DNA from: Lasiosphaeris hirsuta
Taxonomy: Eukaryota > Ascomycota > Sordariomycetes > Sordariales > Lasiosphaeriaceae
NCBI GenBank assembly: GCA_030549175.1
Contig: JAUKUA010000004.1
Span: 3,534,001-3,598,000 of the forward strand
DNA: 64,000 bases
Reading direction: 5' to 3'
Shown here piece by piece: positions 1-10,355 of this stretch (positions are counted from its first letter, which is position 1; each line of letters starts with the position of its first letter). The notes beneath the pieces are model-generated. The model did no database searches, was not told the DNA's origin, and saw only the letters and a list, made by a program, of their open reading frames with translations. The position numbers and the translations under genes were made by a program.

Positions 1-761
1 TACCTGGCTCAAAACATTCGGGTTCAGCTCCTTGACGCGGCCTACTAGCTCTGGGTCGGCATGCAAGAAAGCCTTGAGGGCGATGGCGGGGATGGGCTGA
101 GTCCGGGGGATCTTAGCCTGGTAGGCAGCATAGCGGATCGAGGGGTCGATGGTCTCGGAGAGTAGGTCCTTGAAGATGTCGCCTTTCGCCGCGGTGCTGA
201 GAGCGCTGTAAATGATGCGTGACACAGAGTAGCTCTTCAGACAGCTTTCCCAGCTTTGCTTCTCGAACTGAGCGGCCCCCCTCAACAGTGCGGCATAGGC
301 GAGAGCCTCGAGGATGTCGGTGGAATTCGCGCCACTGCCTTCGCCGGAGAGCGCCCCGGCTAGCTTCTCGGCGGCACCGGCTCCCTTTTCAAGCCTCGAG
401 ACAATGTGTGACCGTGTCTTGCCAGTCATACCTTTTGTGTCAGCTGAGTGGGCGGCCTTCATGGCCATGGCGTGGGCCCAGGCTCGCTCGGCGGTCAAGA
501 GTTGGAGATGGAGGCATCTGGAGGGGTAGGTCAGCGGGAGCCGGGTAGGGAAAAGATTGGTTCGATGTACTCTCGGTTCCCCGAGATCTGGTCGGCGGTG
601 ACCTGAACCTTGGGGTGGAACTTCCCCCTGTTTTTGGTCGCAATATTGAGCTTCTTGCGACAGTTGAGCAGCTTGCCGGCGAGCTGGGTGCGGTACGAAG
701 CGTAGTCGCCATAGAGAAGCGCCTTCTCCCTGGAGGAGATGACGAACTTGGTGATGTCCAT
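1..761 (-). CDS. SRP68: Signal recognition particle subunit SRP68, N-terminal part (cut by window edge)
   Basis: SRP68 is the large RNA-binding protein of the eukaryotic signal recognition particle; with SRP72 it binds the SRP RNA and takes part in targeting secretory ribosomes to the ER. The first exon (761 to 571) begins MDITKFVISSREKALLYGDY and continues through an Arg/Lys-rich stretch (LLNCRKKLNIATKNRGKFHP), which I recognise as the SRP68 N-terminus. A 53 nt intron (570 to 518, GT...CCAG) joins it to a second exon that is open to base 1 and encodes LQLLTAERAWAHAMAMKAAH, the start of the helical repeat region. About 235 residues are visible of a family usually near 600. The gene is divergent from the PPR gene, with 522 bp between start codons. 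Identification rests on remembered family similarity and is firm; the intron restores the conserved reading frame exactly. Confidence 0.9.
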
Positions 762-1283
762 GTCTCTTGTTGGGGGTTGTTACGGTTCGACAGGGAGGAG
801 GCTCCTTGGCCACACTTGAAGCTCTCGCGGTATGGCCTGGCGCTGCGAGGTGGGGCCCATTTTCAACATCTCTCGTTGTGCCCCGCGCAAAAAGGAACTT
901 GAGTGGGCCCAGGACGGCGGAGGTCCAAGCTCCTCCCCAGGTTCCCACGGCTTGAAGAGAATCACCACGGTGAACCCTAACCCTTGACAGCCTTTTAAGC
1001 GGCGCGAGAGCTTGAGCTGGGAAATTTTTGTAGGCTGGTCTCGAGGTGAAATGTTGAAATCGCGAATCTCGAATCTCGAATCTCGAATCCCCAATCCCAA
1101 GCAACAACCGAGCCCGAGATGCGAAATTTCCGCATTCAATTGGTTCGCACTTCCCGTAAAAGGTAGAACTTCTGGAACGGCACTCTTGAGCTAGTTCAAG
1201 CCGGAGTCGAGCTCTTGGTCGAGCCCCGATCACTGGCCTGCCAACGCGCGACGCCTGGCCAGGCCCTCAGTATCGTTTCCGCG
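762..1283. promoter_or_regulatory. Divergent intergenic region between SRP68 and the PPR gene
   Basis: This 522 bp stretch lies between the start codons of two genes transcribed away from each other, so it must hold both promoters and 5' leaders. Apart from the short CGAATCT tandem repeat listed separately, I see no strong TATA box or other recognisable element. Confidence 0.5.
1063..1090. repeat. Heptamer tandem repeat (CGAATCT)x4
   Basis: Four head-to-tail copies of CGAATCT, the last ending in C instead of T. It sits in the divergent promoter region about 200 bp upstream of the PPR start codon. Such a short array is likely variable between strains; no function is implied. Confidence 0.9.
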
Positions 1284-4200
1284 ATGCTGGAGAGGACAGC
1301 TGCTAGCATCGAGCCCTGCAGCCTCCAGCGGGTTCTCCCGACAGTTACGAGGTCGTCACTGAGAAGCCGTGCCCGCCTGCACAACACATTCTGGTACCAT
1401 GGCGCGACCGCCCTCGAGCTCGACGACGCCTGCCGCGCTCTCGACCGTCTGCCGCCGTCACTTCGATGCTCCGATGCGGTTCCGACACAGCCAGAGCCCT
1501 CCACCGGGGCTGATGTAATGACTGCATCCGCCTTTCTGCTAGACTTCCTCTACCCAAACGGAGCCGCCGCCCTACTTCGAAAGCTCCGTCCAGACCCCCT
1601 TTCCATGCGCCCCGAGCTAGGCTATCGTGTCGCCAGTATCCCCCCTCGATTCTACACTTCCTTTGGCCCAGACAATGGCGCACTCTCTACCAACCCCGGG
1701 GGCGAAGGGCTTCGAGATGCCGCGAACACTCCGGTTGGGGCGGCACCGACAACGACACAGCCATCGGAGCGCCTTTCGGATCCCGCAGCGCTCCAGAGGT
1801 TTCTAAACCTAAAACCCGGCCAAGCAAACGACGCCATCTGGCAGCTATACTCGGGTCTTGAGCAGAGCTTACAAGATCGTTTCAGGCTGTCCGTTCTGGA
1901 CCATCTCGCCCCGTCGACACGATTGGAAGATGCTGCGAGGATATCCAAACTCTTTGCCATCCTCAGACCCGCAGAGTGGACGGACATATCCGTCGCCGCC
2001 GCCGTTAAAGCTAAACTGCTGGAGCTTGACCTCCTTGGTGCTTGTGCGATATGGAGAGCAGCGGTGCATAAAGCAGGCATTGTCGGTGGAGTCGATCATA
2101 TATTGGCCTTCGCTTTCAGGACGACAGACTGGACTCTCATACTCGACGTTTTGGAGATGTTCGTGCCCTCAGTACAGGCCTCGGGATACGTAGTCAAGTT
2201 CGAGCTGTTGGCTAAGAAGTCGACGGATTTCAAAAAATCCCTGGAGCGCCTCTATTTCTATATCCAGAAAATGACATCGTACAACCCTCGGCACGCTCTG
2301 CGGTTTTCAGACATTCTCAACGACTTTGTCACGTATCTTGCACAACACTCGCTGGCTGCGTTCGGACAAATGGAGGCCTGCTACATTCTCAGATGCGCCA
2401 AACACGCAGCATCTTACCAGGCGTATATTCAACACTGCATAATGGAGGGCCACTGGACGCTTGCCGCATCCCTGTATCGCCTCTACCGCGGACTTCCCGG
2501 AGTACATATCCCCTTGAATCTTATCCACGCCATGGTGGATGTCTTTCGTTCATCAGATGATGATCGTGGCATGGAAGCAGTGCTGCACGACTGGTATAGG
2601 GTTGCCGACTGCTTGACCCGGGAGGGTTATCAGAAATACGTAGCTTTCTATGCTAATCGTGGGGATATCAAAGAAGTCAAGCGCCTGGTCAAAGAATACG
2701 AGAATCAGGTCCTCGGCGGACCTGCGGACCCCAAGCGTGATGATTGGGCGATTTCCGGTACACTGCATGCCTACGCCATACGGGGCGAACCCAAATACGC
2801 CCAGCGGGAGTTCGATACGTTTACGGAAACATGGGGGGACCATTCCGCTCCTACAATCCTGTGGAATAACTTGCTGCATTCCTATGCCAGGGCCGAGGAC
2901 TACCAGGGCACTGTCGATACTTTCAGCCACATACTCGAGGCTGGCAACGCGGACGTTATAAGCTATGGGACCGTCATGCTCCAGGCCGGCGCACGCGGAG
3001 AGCTCCAACTTACGATGCAATTGTTCAAGATGGCTGTGGAAGACGGTATCCAGTGGAATGTTGCCATGGCCGACAGCCTAGTGGAGGCGTACTGCCAGAA
3101 TGATCGCTACGAAGAGGCCGAGCAACTTTGTCAAAACTTGAGCAAGAACCATACAGCGGACGCCGGCGATCGTGCAGAGTATTGGAATACGCTGATAAAG
3201 CATCACGCAAATCGCCGAGATCTGGCAGCAGTGAATCGCCTTCTGGCTACCATGACAGCGCAGGATGTTGCCTATAACAACGACACATATAGAAATCTCC
3301 TGTTGGCGCTGGTGAACTGTCGGCAATCTCACCACGCACTGCATTTCGTCAAAGTTGCACGACGAGAGGGGGTCTTCAAGCCCACTATAGATCATTACAT
3401 TATGCTCCTCAGTGCTTTCCTCGAGACCCGCGAACCCCTGATGGCTTTCCATGTCAAGAAAGAGATGGAGAAGGCCGGCTTGCCCCAATCTGCTCAGAGC
3501 ATCACTAAAATCCTCGAGTCCATAGGGGACCTGAAAGCTGGCCTCCCTGGTGTGCAGATCCTAAAGGCCCTCCAACTCTTCGTCTGGGCCGCATTCGGCC
3601 CAGAATCCAACTCACCGGCCCCCTTAACCGTGGGCATGTACGCCAAGATTATATTCCTTTTGACCCGGATGCGGGCCACGGCAAAGGTCGACGAGCTTCT
3701 CGAGATTTTTTGCTTCAACTTTCCCCAAATGGTTAGCAGCCATGAAACTCCAACCAGGCTGCTAGAAAGCATCATGCGTGCGGACTTTTACGACAAGAAG
3801 TACGACCGTGCCAGGAAAACATGGAATCTTGTTTTTGAGAGGGCATGTGCTTCGGCGAAGCAAGTTCTAGTACCGGGAGTCGCACCAGGTAACCGCTTCG
3901 GTCTGTGCGATGCGTGCAAGACAATGCAACTTGTCTACTTCGCCGAGGGCAATGCGGACGGGCTCGTGGCCCTAATCAACCAGGTCACCGCCGCCGGCTT
4001 CAGCCTTGACAGCAAGAATTGGAACTACTACGTCCAGTCTCTCGCTCGGATGAACAAATGGAAGGAGGCATTCAGAGCCTGCGAAGAGATGCTCATGCCG
4101 AATTGGAAGGGTTGGGCTAAGGTGCGTGCTGGCACAAACATCAGAAAACGTCTCCCGCTTGAGACGCGCAGACTCGGTAGCAACCCGCAAATTCCCCGGC

Positions 4201-5090
4201 CCATCTCCTACACCCTGCTCATCCTTTCGCGCGAGTATCTCGAGCTGGAACGGAAAATGCTGTGGTCCAATGAGATCACCAGGCTCGTGAGGACGATCAA
4301 CGACGACTGCCCGCTCACGGTCAATGCCATCACCACCATGGTTTGGGACTCACTCGACACCGAGCTTTTGAATACCATTGAGACACGTTATCCCCCAGGA
4401 GTCGATCATATTCCCACAATTGACGTACCAGCCGTGCCGGCCCGCAGTCCAAAGCCCGGCATGTCAATTCGGGACGTGATGGTCTCGCCCAGCAGCGTAA
4501 TCGCGGAGATAAGGAAATCCAAAGCGGACTCGAACGATCCCGACACTCAACTACACAGTCCCAGGAGATTCTTGGAGACCAAGCTGACAAGTGGGGGGGT
4601 GGCGCCCATGAGGTTTTTATATGCTCCCGACCGCAAATTCAATTCTCGAGATAAGAGCATTACTGCTCGAGACATTCAAGACACTCTTTCCTCCTCAATG
4701 GTGGAAGAGTTCACTGAAGACGGATTCCTTGTGAGCGCCAAGAGCCAAGTACCAACAGCTCAGGAGACCGAGAATCCGGCGGAGATGATCAGGCGGTCCT
4801 TGCTTCGTGCGGAGTCGGACCAGGAATACCAGGCATCACCTGTAGCATGGGAAAGAACGAATTGGGAGGATGTTCCCAAGAAGAAAGCGTTGTCCAAGTG
4901 GCGTCGCTCGTCACCCCCAAAAGGAACAACTGTGGTGTCCCCCTCTAGACGGGCAACTAAGCCGGCCAGGGATGAGTTCGCTGAAGACGGATTTCTTGTG
5001 AGCGCCAAGAGCCATGTTCCGGGACCTCAGGAGGATCCGGCGGATTTGATCAGGCAGGCTATGCTTGGGGAGTCGGACAAGGAAAAGTGA
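1284..5090 (+). CDS. Large pentatricopeptide repeat (PPR) protein, probably mitochondrial
   Basis: This uninterrupted 1268-residue protein resembles the large fungal mitochondrial PPR proteins (the Neurospora CYA-5 type, needed for expression of mitochondrial mRNAs such as cox1). The frame is open from 1215, but I chose the ATG at 1284 because MLERTAASIEPCSLQRVLP followed by an Arg-rich, acid-poor stretch looks like a mitochondrial presequence and matches the N-terminus I remember for this family. The central region contains degenerate 35-residue helical-hairpin repeats, e.g. TILWNNLLHSYARAEDYQG, VISYGTVMLQAGARGELQLT and AEYWNTLIKHHANRRDLAAV. PPR arrays bind single-stranded RNA; matrix location and an organellar RNA target are inferences. 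The last 130 residues are non-repeat, charged and carry a duplicated motif (separate entry). Exact orthology, and hence a gene name, is not certain. Confidence 0.85.
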   Translation: MLERTAASIEPCSLQRVLPTVTRSSLRSRARLHNTFWYHGATALELDDACRALDRLPPSLRCSDAVPTQPEPSTGADVMTASAFLLDFLYPNGAAALLRKLRPDPLSMRPELGYRVASIPPRFYTSFGPDNGALSTNPGGEGLRDAANTPVGAAPTTTQPSERLSDPAALQRFLNLKPGQANDAIWQLYSGLEQSLQDRFRLSVLDHLAPSTRLEDAARISKLFAILRPAEWTDISVAAAVKAKLLELDLLGACAIWRAAVHKAGIVGGVDHILAFAFRTTDWTLILDVLEMFVPSVQASGYVVKFELLAKKSTDFKKSLERLYFYIQKMTSYNPRHALRFSDILNDFVTYLAQHSLAAFGQMEACYILRCAKHAASYQAYIQHCIMEGHWTLAASLYRLYRGLPGVHIPLNLIHAMVDVFRSSDDDRGMEAVLHDWYRVADCLTREGYQKYVAFYANRGDIKEVKRLVKEYENQVLGGPADPKRDDWAISGTLHAYAIRGEPKYAQREFDTFTETWGDHSAPTILWNNLLHSYARAEDYQGTVDTFSHILEAGNADVISYGTVMLQAGARGELQLTMQLFKMAVEDGIQWNVAMADSLVEAYCQNDRYEEAEQLCQNLSKNHTADAGDRAEYWNTLIKHHANRRDLAAVNRLLATMTAQDVAYNNDTYRNLLLALVNCRQSHHALHFVKVARREGVFKPTIDHYIMLLSAFLETREPLMAFHVKKEMEKAGLPQSAQSITKILESIGDLKAGLPGVQILKALQLFVWAAFGPESNSPAPLTVGMYAKIIFLLTRMRATAKVDELLEIFCFNFPQMVSSHETPTRLLESIMRADFYDKKYDRARKTWNLVFERACASAKQVLVPGVAPGNRFGLCDACKTMQLVYFAEGNADGLVALINQVTAAGFSLDSKNWNYYVQSLARMNKWKEAFRACEEMLMPNWKGWAKVRAGTNIRKRLPLETRRLGSNPQIPRPISYTLLILSREYLELERKMLWSNEITRLVRTINDDCPLTVNAITTMVWDSLDTELLNTIETRYPPGVDHIPTIDVPAVPARSPKPGMSIRDVMVSPSSVIAEIRKSKADSNDPDTQLHSPRRFLETKLTSGGVAPMRFLYAPDRKFNSRDKSITARDIQDTLSSSMVEEFTEDGFLVSAKSQVPTAQETENPAEMIRRSLLRAESDQEYQASPVAWERTNWEDVPKKKALSKWRRSSPPKGTTVVSPSRRATKPARDEFAEDGFLVSAKSHVPGPQEDPADLIRQAMLGESDKEK
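4704..5087 (+). repeat. Duplicated EDGFLVSAKS tail motif inside the PPR gene
   Basis: Two copies of a roughly 35-residue unit lie 267 nt apart at the C-terminus of the PPR protein. Copy one begins EEFTEDGFLVSAKSQVP and ends NPAEMIRRSLLRAESDQE; copy two begins DEFAEDGFLVSAKSHVP and ends DPADLIRQAMLGESDKE. The cores (from about 4707 and 4974) are nearly identical at nucleotide level, with only a few substitutions over some 45 nt. They are separated by a Lys/Arg/Ser-rich linker. Confidence 0.85.
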
Positions 5091-5789
5091 TGCAACTTCG
5101 GATAGGGGGACGAAAAACATGTAGGATATGACTCGCTGTGCACAATCTCTCGACTTTGAATTATCTTAGATAAACACGACGGAAACCACCACTTTGCGGG
5201 GTTGTACGCAACTATAGGAGGCTTGATGCACATAGACATGTACATATCATGGGTGGAGCAATTATTTTTGGACATTGTAGATGGAGGCAGAAGCGAAGGG
5301 GATAAGGCTGTATGTATTTAGTCATATTTGTAAACTTTGCTACCGCGTTACATGTGGTGGCCCTATCACGATGGCATGAGAGAAGACTGTTTGCCTAGTT
5401 GCAAAGTACCCTTCATGTCATTTACTCATTGCTAGATGTTCTACGACGACCTCCTTCAGGGACCTATCGCGAGGAGAACAGCCCTCTGGTACAGTCAAGC
5501 AGTACAAACGCAGTGCAACAACACTCCGAGGAGCTCGAGCAGACTTAAAAAAAAGACACCATCTCCAATGGAACGATCCATGGGATGGGATGGGATATGA
5601 TTTAGTAAGTATGGTATCTCTTTGACCTGTATTTAGAACCCGCCCACAAATCCTTTGCTTCTCGTACAACACAAAACACGCCGGATATCCACTGGGTACC
5701 CTACTTCCATTCTCATATGCAAACCTCACAATGGTTTAAACAGCACTCTCCCACCTCCGCGTTCCTCACATCACAGTCGCCACCCTCAA
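5091..5789. other. Convergent intergenic region (two 3' ends)
   Basis: The 3' ends of the PPR gene (+) and the Atos-domain gene (-) face each other here. It is A/T-rich in places, as expected for 3' UTRs. I see no gene or RNA. Confidence 0.6.
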
Positions 5790-8237
5790 TCACATTTTAT
5801 CCCCGGTACTGTCATCCGAGAGATACCCCTGGACACCCAGCGACCGCAGCCGCTTCGACAGCAGGCCTTCAGCGGTGCCGGGCATGGTGCTCGAGGCAAA
5901 AGCATTCCCGCCGTAGCCCACATCGCCTTTGTTCAGCTTGTCATATTTGGCCATCTGGTTTGTGTTTGCGGTCGGTCCCGTCATCTCAAGCCCTCGCATC
6001 CTATCCTCGGCCGGCTGCGTCGCCACCGTCGAATCAGTGTTATCACTGCTACCACCTCCGCCGCCGCCGCCCGGGCTGTTGACCCGCGACAGCCCGTATG
6101 GGATCGCCTCGATGGGGGCATTGCTTCCGGGCCCGTCAGTGAGCGACGCATGTGCTGACGCGTTCGGAATGGCAGCCGAGAGGCTCGGGATGCCATCGAG
6201 CCCGCCAAAGGGCTGTGGAAGGTGCGCAAATGAGAAACCAGAACTCCGCCTCCTGAAGGCTTGCTCGGCAGCTAGTATGGCGCCGTGCCCGCTGGTCTGG
6301 TGCATGACACGCACAGGCTTGTAAGGCGTGAAGCGCGGTTCCGGGTACGTGATCTCGTTGCGGAGGCGCTCCTTGCCATCGGGGACGCGGTTAGCAAAGA
6401 CGACGCGGATGCTCTTGTAAAGGTAGAAGCGGCCCTTGGAGGGGCAACATATGTGCAGGTGAACGAGGTAGCGGAGGATGGGGCGGTCGTCGGTGCCGGC
6501 GTTGGTGTCTGGGATGTTCTCGATGATTGGCCCCGCCGAGTAGCTCCTCTGTCTGATAAACGTCTTTGTTCCGGGTTCCATACCTGCCAGGTCGTACGGG
6601 ATGAGAAACAGCTTGACCGCCGTCTTGTTTTGGTTCTTTATGATCATTTGAAGCTGCCCCTTCTCGGGAATGCGGTACCGGCCGCCCGGGGGAGCCTTGG
6701 GTGACTTGGATCTCCTCTTATGCTGGGTGGACTTCCAAGCCTCACCCTCGGAAAGCCCAGAGGGCAGGTCTGCCACGCATGTGCCCTCATCCGTAATTCT
6801 GCGTTCCGAGTATCTCGTCTGCAGTTTCCGCTTCAGCCGCTGCCCCTCATCTGGGTTTGGAAGACCATTTTCCAAGTCAATCTGGCCCACGTAAGGACTC
6901 GGGCCGTCCTCCATCTTCATCCTTCCATGAGAGGTGCTGGCGTAGCTGTAAAAGACAGCCGAGAAAGGAAGGGTGACATGAGAGGGACATCGCAGACTGG
7001 CTTTGCACTTGCCGAGGCCCAAAACCCCAATCTGGGCCATAAAATCTAATGGTTTGGATGGATTTGTTGACATGCGGCCCCGCAAGATACTCTCCTCGTA
7101 GGATCCAACCATGGATGCATGCTGTAGGGGGGATGCCTCGGAGCTAAACGAGGGTCTCCTCGATCGGAGGTATGCCGGTGTTTGGGGCGAAGAGCCGACA
7201 AAGGAAAAGTTGGGCGCTGAATTCAATGACCGGCGGGGCTGGTGGGCCTGGTAGTGGTGGGCGCCCTCGCGGCATACTGGTACCTGTCTGCCATGGGGCG
7301 AAGGCTGGACAAAGTTGAAGTTGTGTGTGTGTCGCCGAGAGCTATAAGGGCCATTGGCGGCAATATCGATGCTGTTCAAGGGCAATGCCAAGTCAATATC
7401 ATCGTTACTCTCTGACTGAACAAGAGGACTTGTTGGGGCCTTGTAAACGAAGCTTGACGACAGGGACGAGGACAGAGAGGATGTGCCGGAAGGATTGAAT
7501 GCCTCTCTTCTGTAGTCACTCGGGCCCCGTGCAAAGCTAAAGGGGGTAAAGTCTCTCGGGGGTGACGTCGCCCACGGAGGGGCAGCCGAGCCGAAGTCGG
7601 TCCTCCCGTCCTGCGGGACGACATCCTGGCCGCTAGAATGGGGAGACGGCTCTTCGGGGGTAAAGTTGCCGCTGTGTAGGGCCGAGCGCGGTCGCTCGAT
7701 ATTCAAACCCTCTTGTAACCGGGTTTCAGGCACCAAATCGTCCGGCCTCCCATCTCGTTTCTCTGGCGTGATGTTGGCGGGGGGAAGTAAGTTGGGGGAC
7801 GTTGGGAGCTGAGGAGTACGGGGAGGAGAAATTGAGGGCTTATGCTGGTGGAAGAGAGACTCCAGCTGCTTCCCGGTTAGTAAAAAGCGACCTCGACCGC
7901 TTGTTGGAGTCTCTAGAAGGCTAGGACGTACGTGGCGGTTCGGTATCCAAGTTGGACTCTCTCCTCTCTTCAGGCGCTCGATGAGCTCTGCTCTGTCCGA
8001 GACGGTGTTACTGACGGCCTGCTCAGGGGTCGCCGGCTTCGGAGGGCTATCGGGGATGGGCCCTTCACACAAGTCGGTGCGGATGCTTTCCTCTGATACC
8101 CGGCGACTTAGGGTTCTGTGGCGCTCGGAAGGCTGCGTTGGGATGGGGACGGGGTCAGCATGTCCCTTGAATTCATTCGGCTCCGTCTCCAGACGGCCGG
8201 CCTCCGGGGGTCCGAGGTGTTCCTGGAACATGGGCAT
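5790..8237 (-). CDS. Atos / chromosome-segregation-during-meiosis domain protein
   Basis: An intronless 815-residue protein. The frame extends upstream to 8315 but only with a TTG; the ATG at 8237 (MPMFQEHLGPPEAG, preceded by GCCAAG) is the better start. The N-terminal half is long, Ser/Pro-rich and disordered. Around residues 375-450 lies the Atos conserved region (GSYEESILRGRMS ... FMAQIGVLGLGKCKASLRCP ... VTLPFSAVFYSY). Around 510-640 lies the 'chromosome segregation during meiosis' domain (GRYRIPEKGQLQMIIKNQNK, AVKLFLIPYDLAGMEPGTKT, LRYLVHLHICCPSKGRFYLY). Animal ATOSA/ATOSB proteins are nuclear transcription regulators; fungal members are largely uncharacterised, so a nuclear regulatory role is only inferred. 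The tail has a poly-Gly stretch encoded by a GCC/GCG-rich tract. The two domains are clear; the biological role is not. Confidence 0.82.
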   Translation of the reverse strand: MPMFQEHLGPPEAGRLETEPNEFKGHADPVPIPTQPSERHRTLSRRVSEESIRTDLCEGPIPDSPPKPATPEQAVSNTVSDRAELIERLKRGESPTWIPNRHVRPSLLETPTSGRGRFLLTGKQLESLFHQHKPSISPPRTPQLPTSPNLLPPANITPEKRDGRPDDLVPETRLQEGLNIERPRSALHSGNFTPEEPSPHSSGQDVVPQDGRTDFGSAAPPWATSPPRDFTPFSFARGPSDYRREAFNPSGTSSLSSSLSSSFVYKAPTSPLVQSESNDDIDLALPLNSIDIAANGPYSSRRHTHNFNFVQPSPHGRQVPVCREGAHHYQAHQPRRSLNSAPNFSFVGSSPQTPAYLRSRRPSFSSEASPLQHASMVGSYEESILRGRMSTNPSKPLDFMAQIGVLGLGKCKASLRCPSHVTLPFSAVFYSYASTSHGRMKMEDGPSPYVGQIDLENGLPNPDEGQRLKRKLQTRYSERRITDEGTCVADLPSGLSEGEAWKSTQHKRRSKSPKAPPGGRYRIPEKGQLQMIIKNQNKTAVKLFLIPYDLAGMEPGTKTFIRQRSYSAGPIIENIPDTNAGTDDRPILRYLVHLHICCPSKGRFYLYKSIRVVFANRVPDGKERLRNEITYPEPRFTPYKPVRVMHQTSGHGAILAAEQAFRRRSSGFSFAHLPQPFGGLDGIPSLSAAIPNASAHASLTDGPGSNAPIEAIPYGLSRVNSPGGGGGGGSSDNTDSTVATQPAEDRMRGLEMTGPTANTNQMAKYDKLNKGDVGYGGNAFASSTMPGTAEGLLSKRLRSLGVQGYLSDDSTGDKM

Positions 8238-9582
8238 CTTGGCCGCAATGCGTAGATTGCCGGTGCTTGTGCTGAAGGGGGGGGACTCTGGGGTGTTGAT
8301 TCGGCTTGAGCACAAGCTTCAATCACGTTATGTAGGGAAGCCTCCCATGGCGGAGCTGGGCCCGTCCTTTGTTTGCTGTTGGCTCCGGCGCGATAAAACC
8401 CGCGGAGGACGTAGAAGAATGGATGAAAACTCCCAAGAGGCGGCCTTTACAATGATTTTAGATCTCGGCATCGGCTCGCGATTATTTGGCGGTGGCGGCT
8501 AGGGATGTGGATGACTGGACACAATCACATCATTGACTTGGCCGTCAATCGGCACTTGATTGCCCTTGCCTGCCGCTGCACAACTAGTAAAGCGCGTGGA
8601 TACGGGCAGTATCGGAACAGAAAACTATGAGCAGACGACTGAGCAGACGGCTGGACTTCGTTCCGGAGTTGCAGTTGAGAACACAAGGAGGAGCAGGAAC
8701 ACCAGCTTCATGGAGGACGTTGTGGTCTTCTCATGGGTCTCATGGTGACGGCAGACGGCACAGGCGACGCAATTAGTACTTGGGACTCGGTGTTCTCCGC
8801 ACAGTGGCACCTGTACTGTCTATATCTGTGAGCCAATGCACAGGGGTAAGGTGCCAGTGGCCACTGCCAGCACGGTTATCGCGCGGCATTATCGTGGTGC
8901 CAAGTTGTGCGCTAAGCCTCTGTCTCTCATCCAGAGCCAATGTGCGTCATCGTATTGTCTGCCGATGGCTCGTTTGGGGCAATTGAGCCATACCAAATTC
9001 CAGTGAAAGGGTCGCATGCAGGACCAGCTGGCATTGTGCAATCTGTGAAAAGCCGCTCCTGTGCGCAGTTAGCGTACTAGTGTACTAGTTAGTCACTGCA
9101 GTCCCGTCCATCCACAGTTGCTGCAGTGGCACCTGATCACCTCGTGAGCATCACTCCGACATTTTCGCGCGTCCGCCCATTCACGTTCGTTTGAGGCGCC
9201 CAGCCAAGCTTGCCAGGGCAGTTTTTATTTCCCGCAAGCGAGCTCGGGGTTCCTGTTTGAGGCGTAATATACAACCAAACAATGTCGTAAGCCATACCAC
9301 CAAAAGACCGGACACAGTGAGCGGTGAACACGGCTAGCTGTTTCATGGGTCTAAACTAGCGTTGACTTATTAACGCCCTCTCTCCACTAGCGACTACCCC
9401 GAATCCACTTGAACAGGGAAGCCCTGCAGATCAATCAACCAATGCACCTTAAAGCCGTTACTCGGATACTCTACTCACCGCCTTGCTGCGATAACGCGGC
9501 AGAATCCCCTCTTATCGGAAAACTTCACCTGCAACCCCCTGTTCCAGAAGATTCTCGCATTCACCAATCGACGAGACCCAAA
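8238..9582. promoter_or_regulatory. Divergent intergenic region, Atos-domain gene / FYV7
   Basis: A 1345 bp region between two outward-facing genes. It must include both promoters. An 'AGT..ACTAGT' imperfect repeat around 9068-9090 is the only local structure noted. No gene is supported; the open frames here have no recognisable protein character. Confidence 0.5.
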
Positions 9583-10355
9583 ATGTCTTCAAAACGCCCC
9601 CGCGAAGATGACCCCAAGGGGCCCACATCGCATGGTGATGGCGGCGATGGTGACGCGAGGCAAAAGAAGGCCCACCACGGCTTCCGTGTTGGGCCCGAGA
9701 ACCTCCCCGACGGTCCCTGGAGGCGCAAAGGTTTGCGCGCTCCCTCCCCCTCACACACCACCGCAGCAGCTAACCCAGCCCCCAAGTCGACAAGATCAAG
9801 AAGAACCTCATCGTCAAGGCCAAGGTGAAGAAGCAATACGCCAAGGTCAAAGCCGAATTCAAACAAAACCAGCCCACCCCAAACCTGCCCATCCCGGCCG
9901 ACGAGCTCGATGCCGTCACCACCACCACCACCGCGGCCGAGGCCGCGCCAGAACCCGTCCCCGAGACGATGCACCCAGCCCGACAAGCCATGATCGACGA
10001 CCCCAACCCCCAAGAGGCCGTCAACAACCCTACGACGACGCATGGCGCCGGGGGAGGGGGGGAGGACCGCCCGCCGCGCCGGCAGAAGCAAAAACAGCAG
10101 CACCGCTACAACCGCCCCGACTACTACGAGAAGGAGATTGCACTGGCCGAGCAGAAGAAGGCCGAGGCGGAAGCCCGCGAGGCCGAGGTCGCGCGGCGCA
10201 ACGCGGAGCGGGCCGCCGCTATCGCCGACCGCGAGCGCTACCGGCGGGCCATGGCCAAGGCTAAGGAGCCGGGGCGGGACGGCAAGCGCAAGGTTGGCAA
10301 GGAAAGTCGGATCCTGCTGGATCGGGTGAAGAGGATTGTGGGGGATGCGGCGTAG
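9583..10355 (+). CDS. FYV7: rRNA-processing protein FYV7
   Basis: FYV7 is a small nucleolar protein needed for 35S pre-rRNA processing and 40S subunit production. Two exons, 9583-9730 and 9787-10355, flank a 56 nt intron (GTTTGCGC ... GCTAAC ... CCAAG). Joining them gives 238 residues and the diagnostic core GFRVGPENLPDGPWRRKVDK running into IKKNLIVKAKVKKQYAKVKA, with the intron falling inside the RRKV|DK codon. The C-terminal half is a highly charged Lys/Arg/Glu/Ala helix (KKAEAEAREAEVARRNAERA) typical of the family, ending KESRILLDRVKRIVGDAA. The start ATG at 9583 gives MSSKRPRED and is preferred over an upstream ATG at 9409, whose peptide shows no family character. The middle is a low-complexity Pro/Thr linker. 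The gene converges on the LIM-RhoGAP gene. Confidence 0.88.

Noticed and set aside
8238..8315. 26 extra residues upstream of the Atos-domain protein start
   Set aside because: The first codon is TTG and an ATG in good context follows at 8237.
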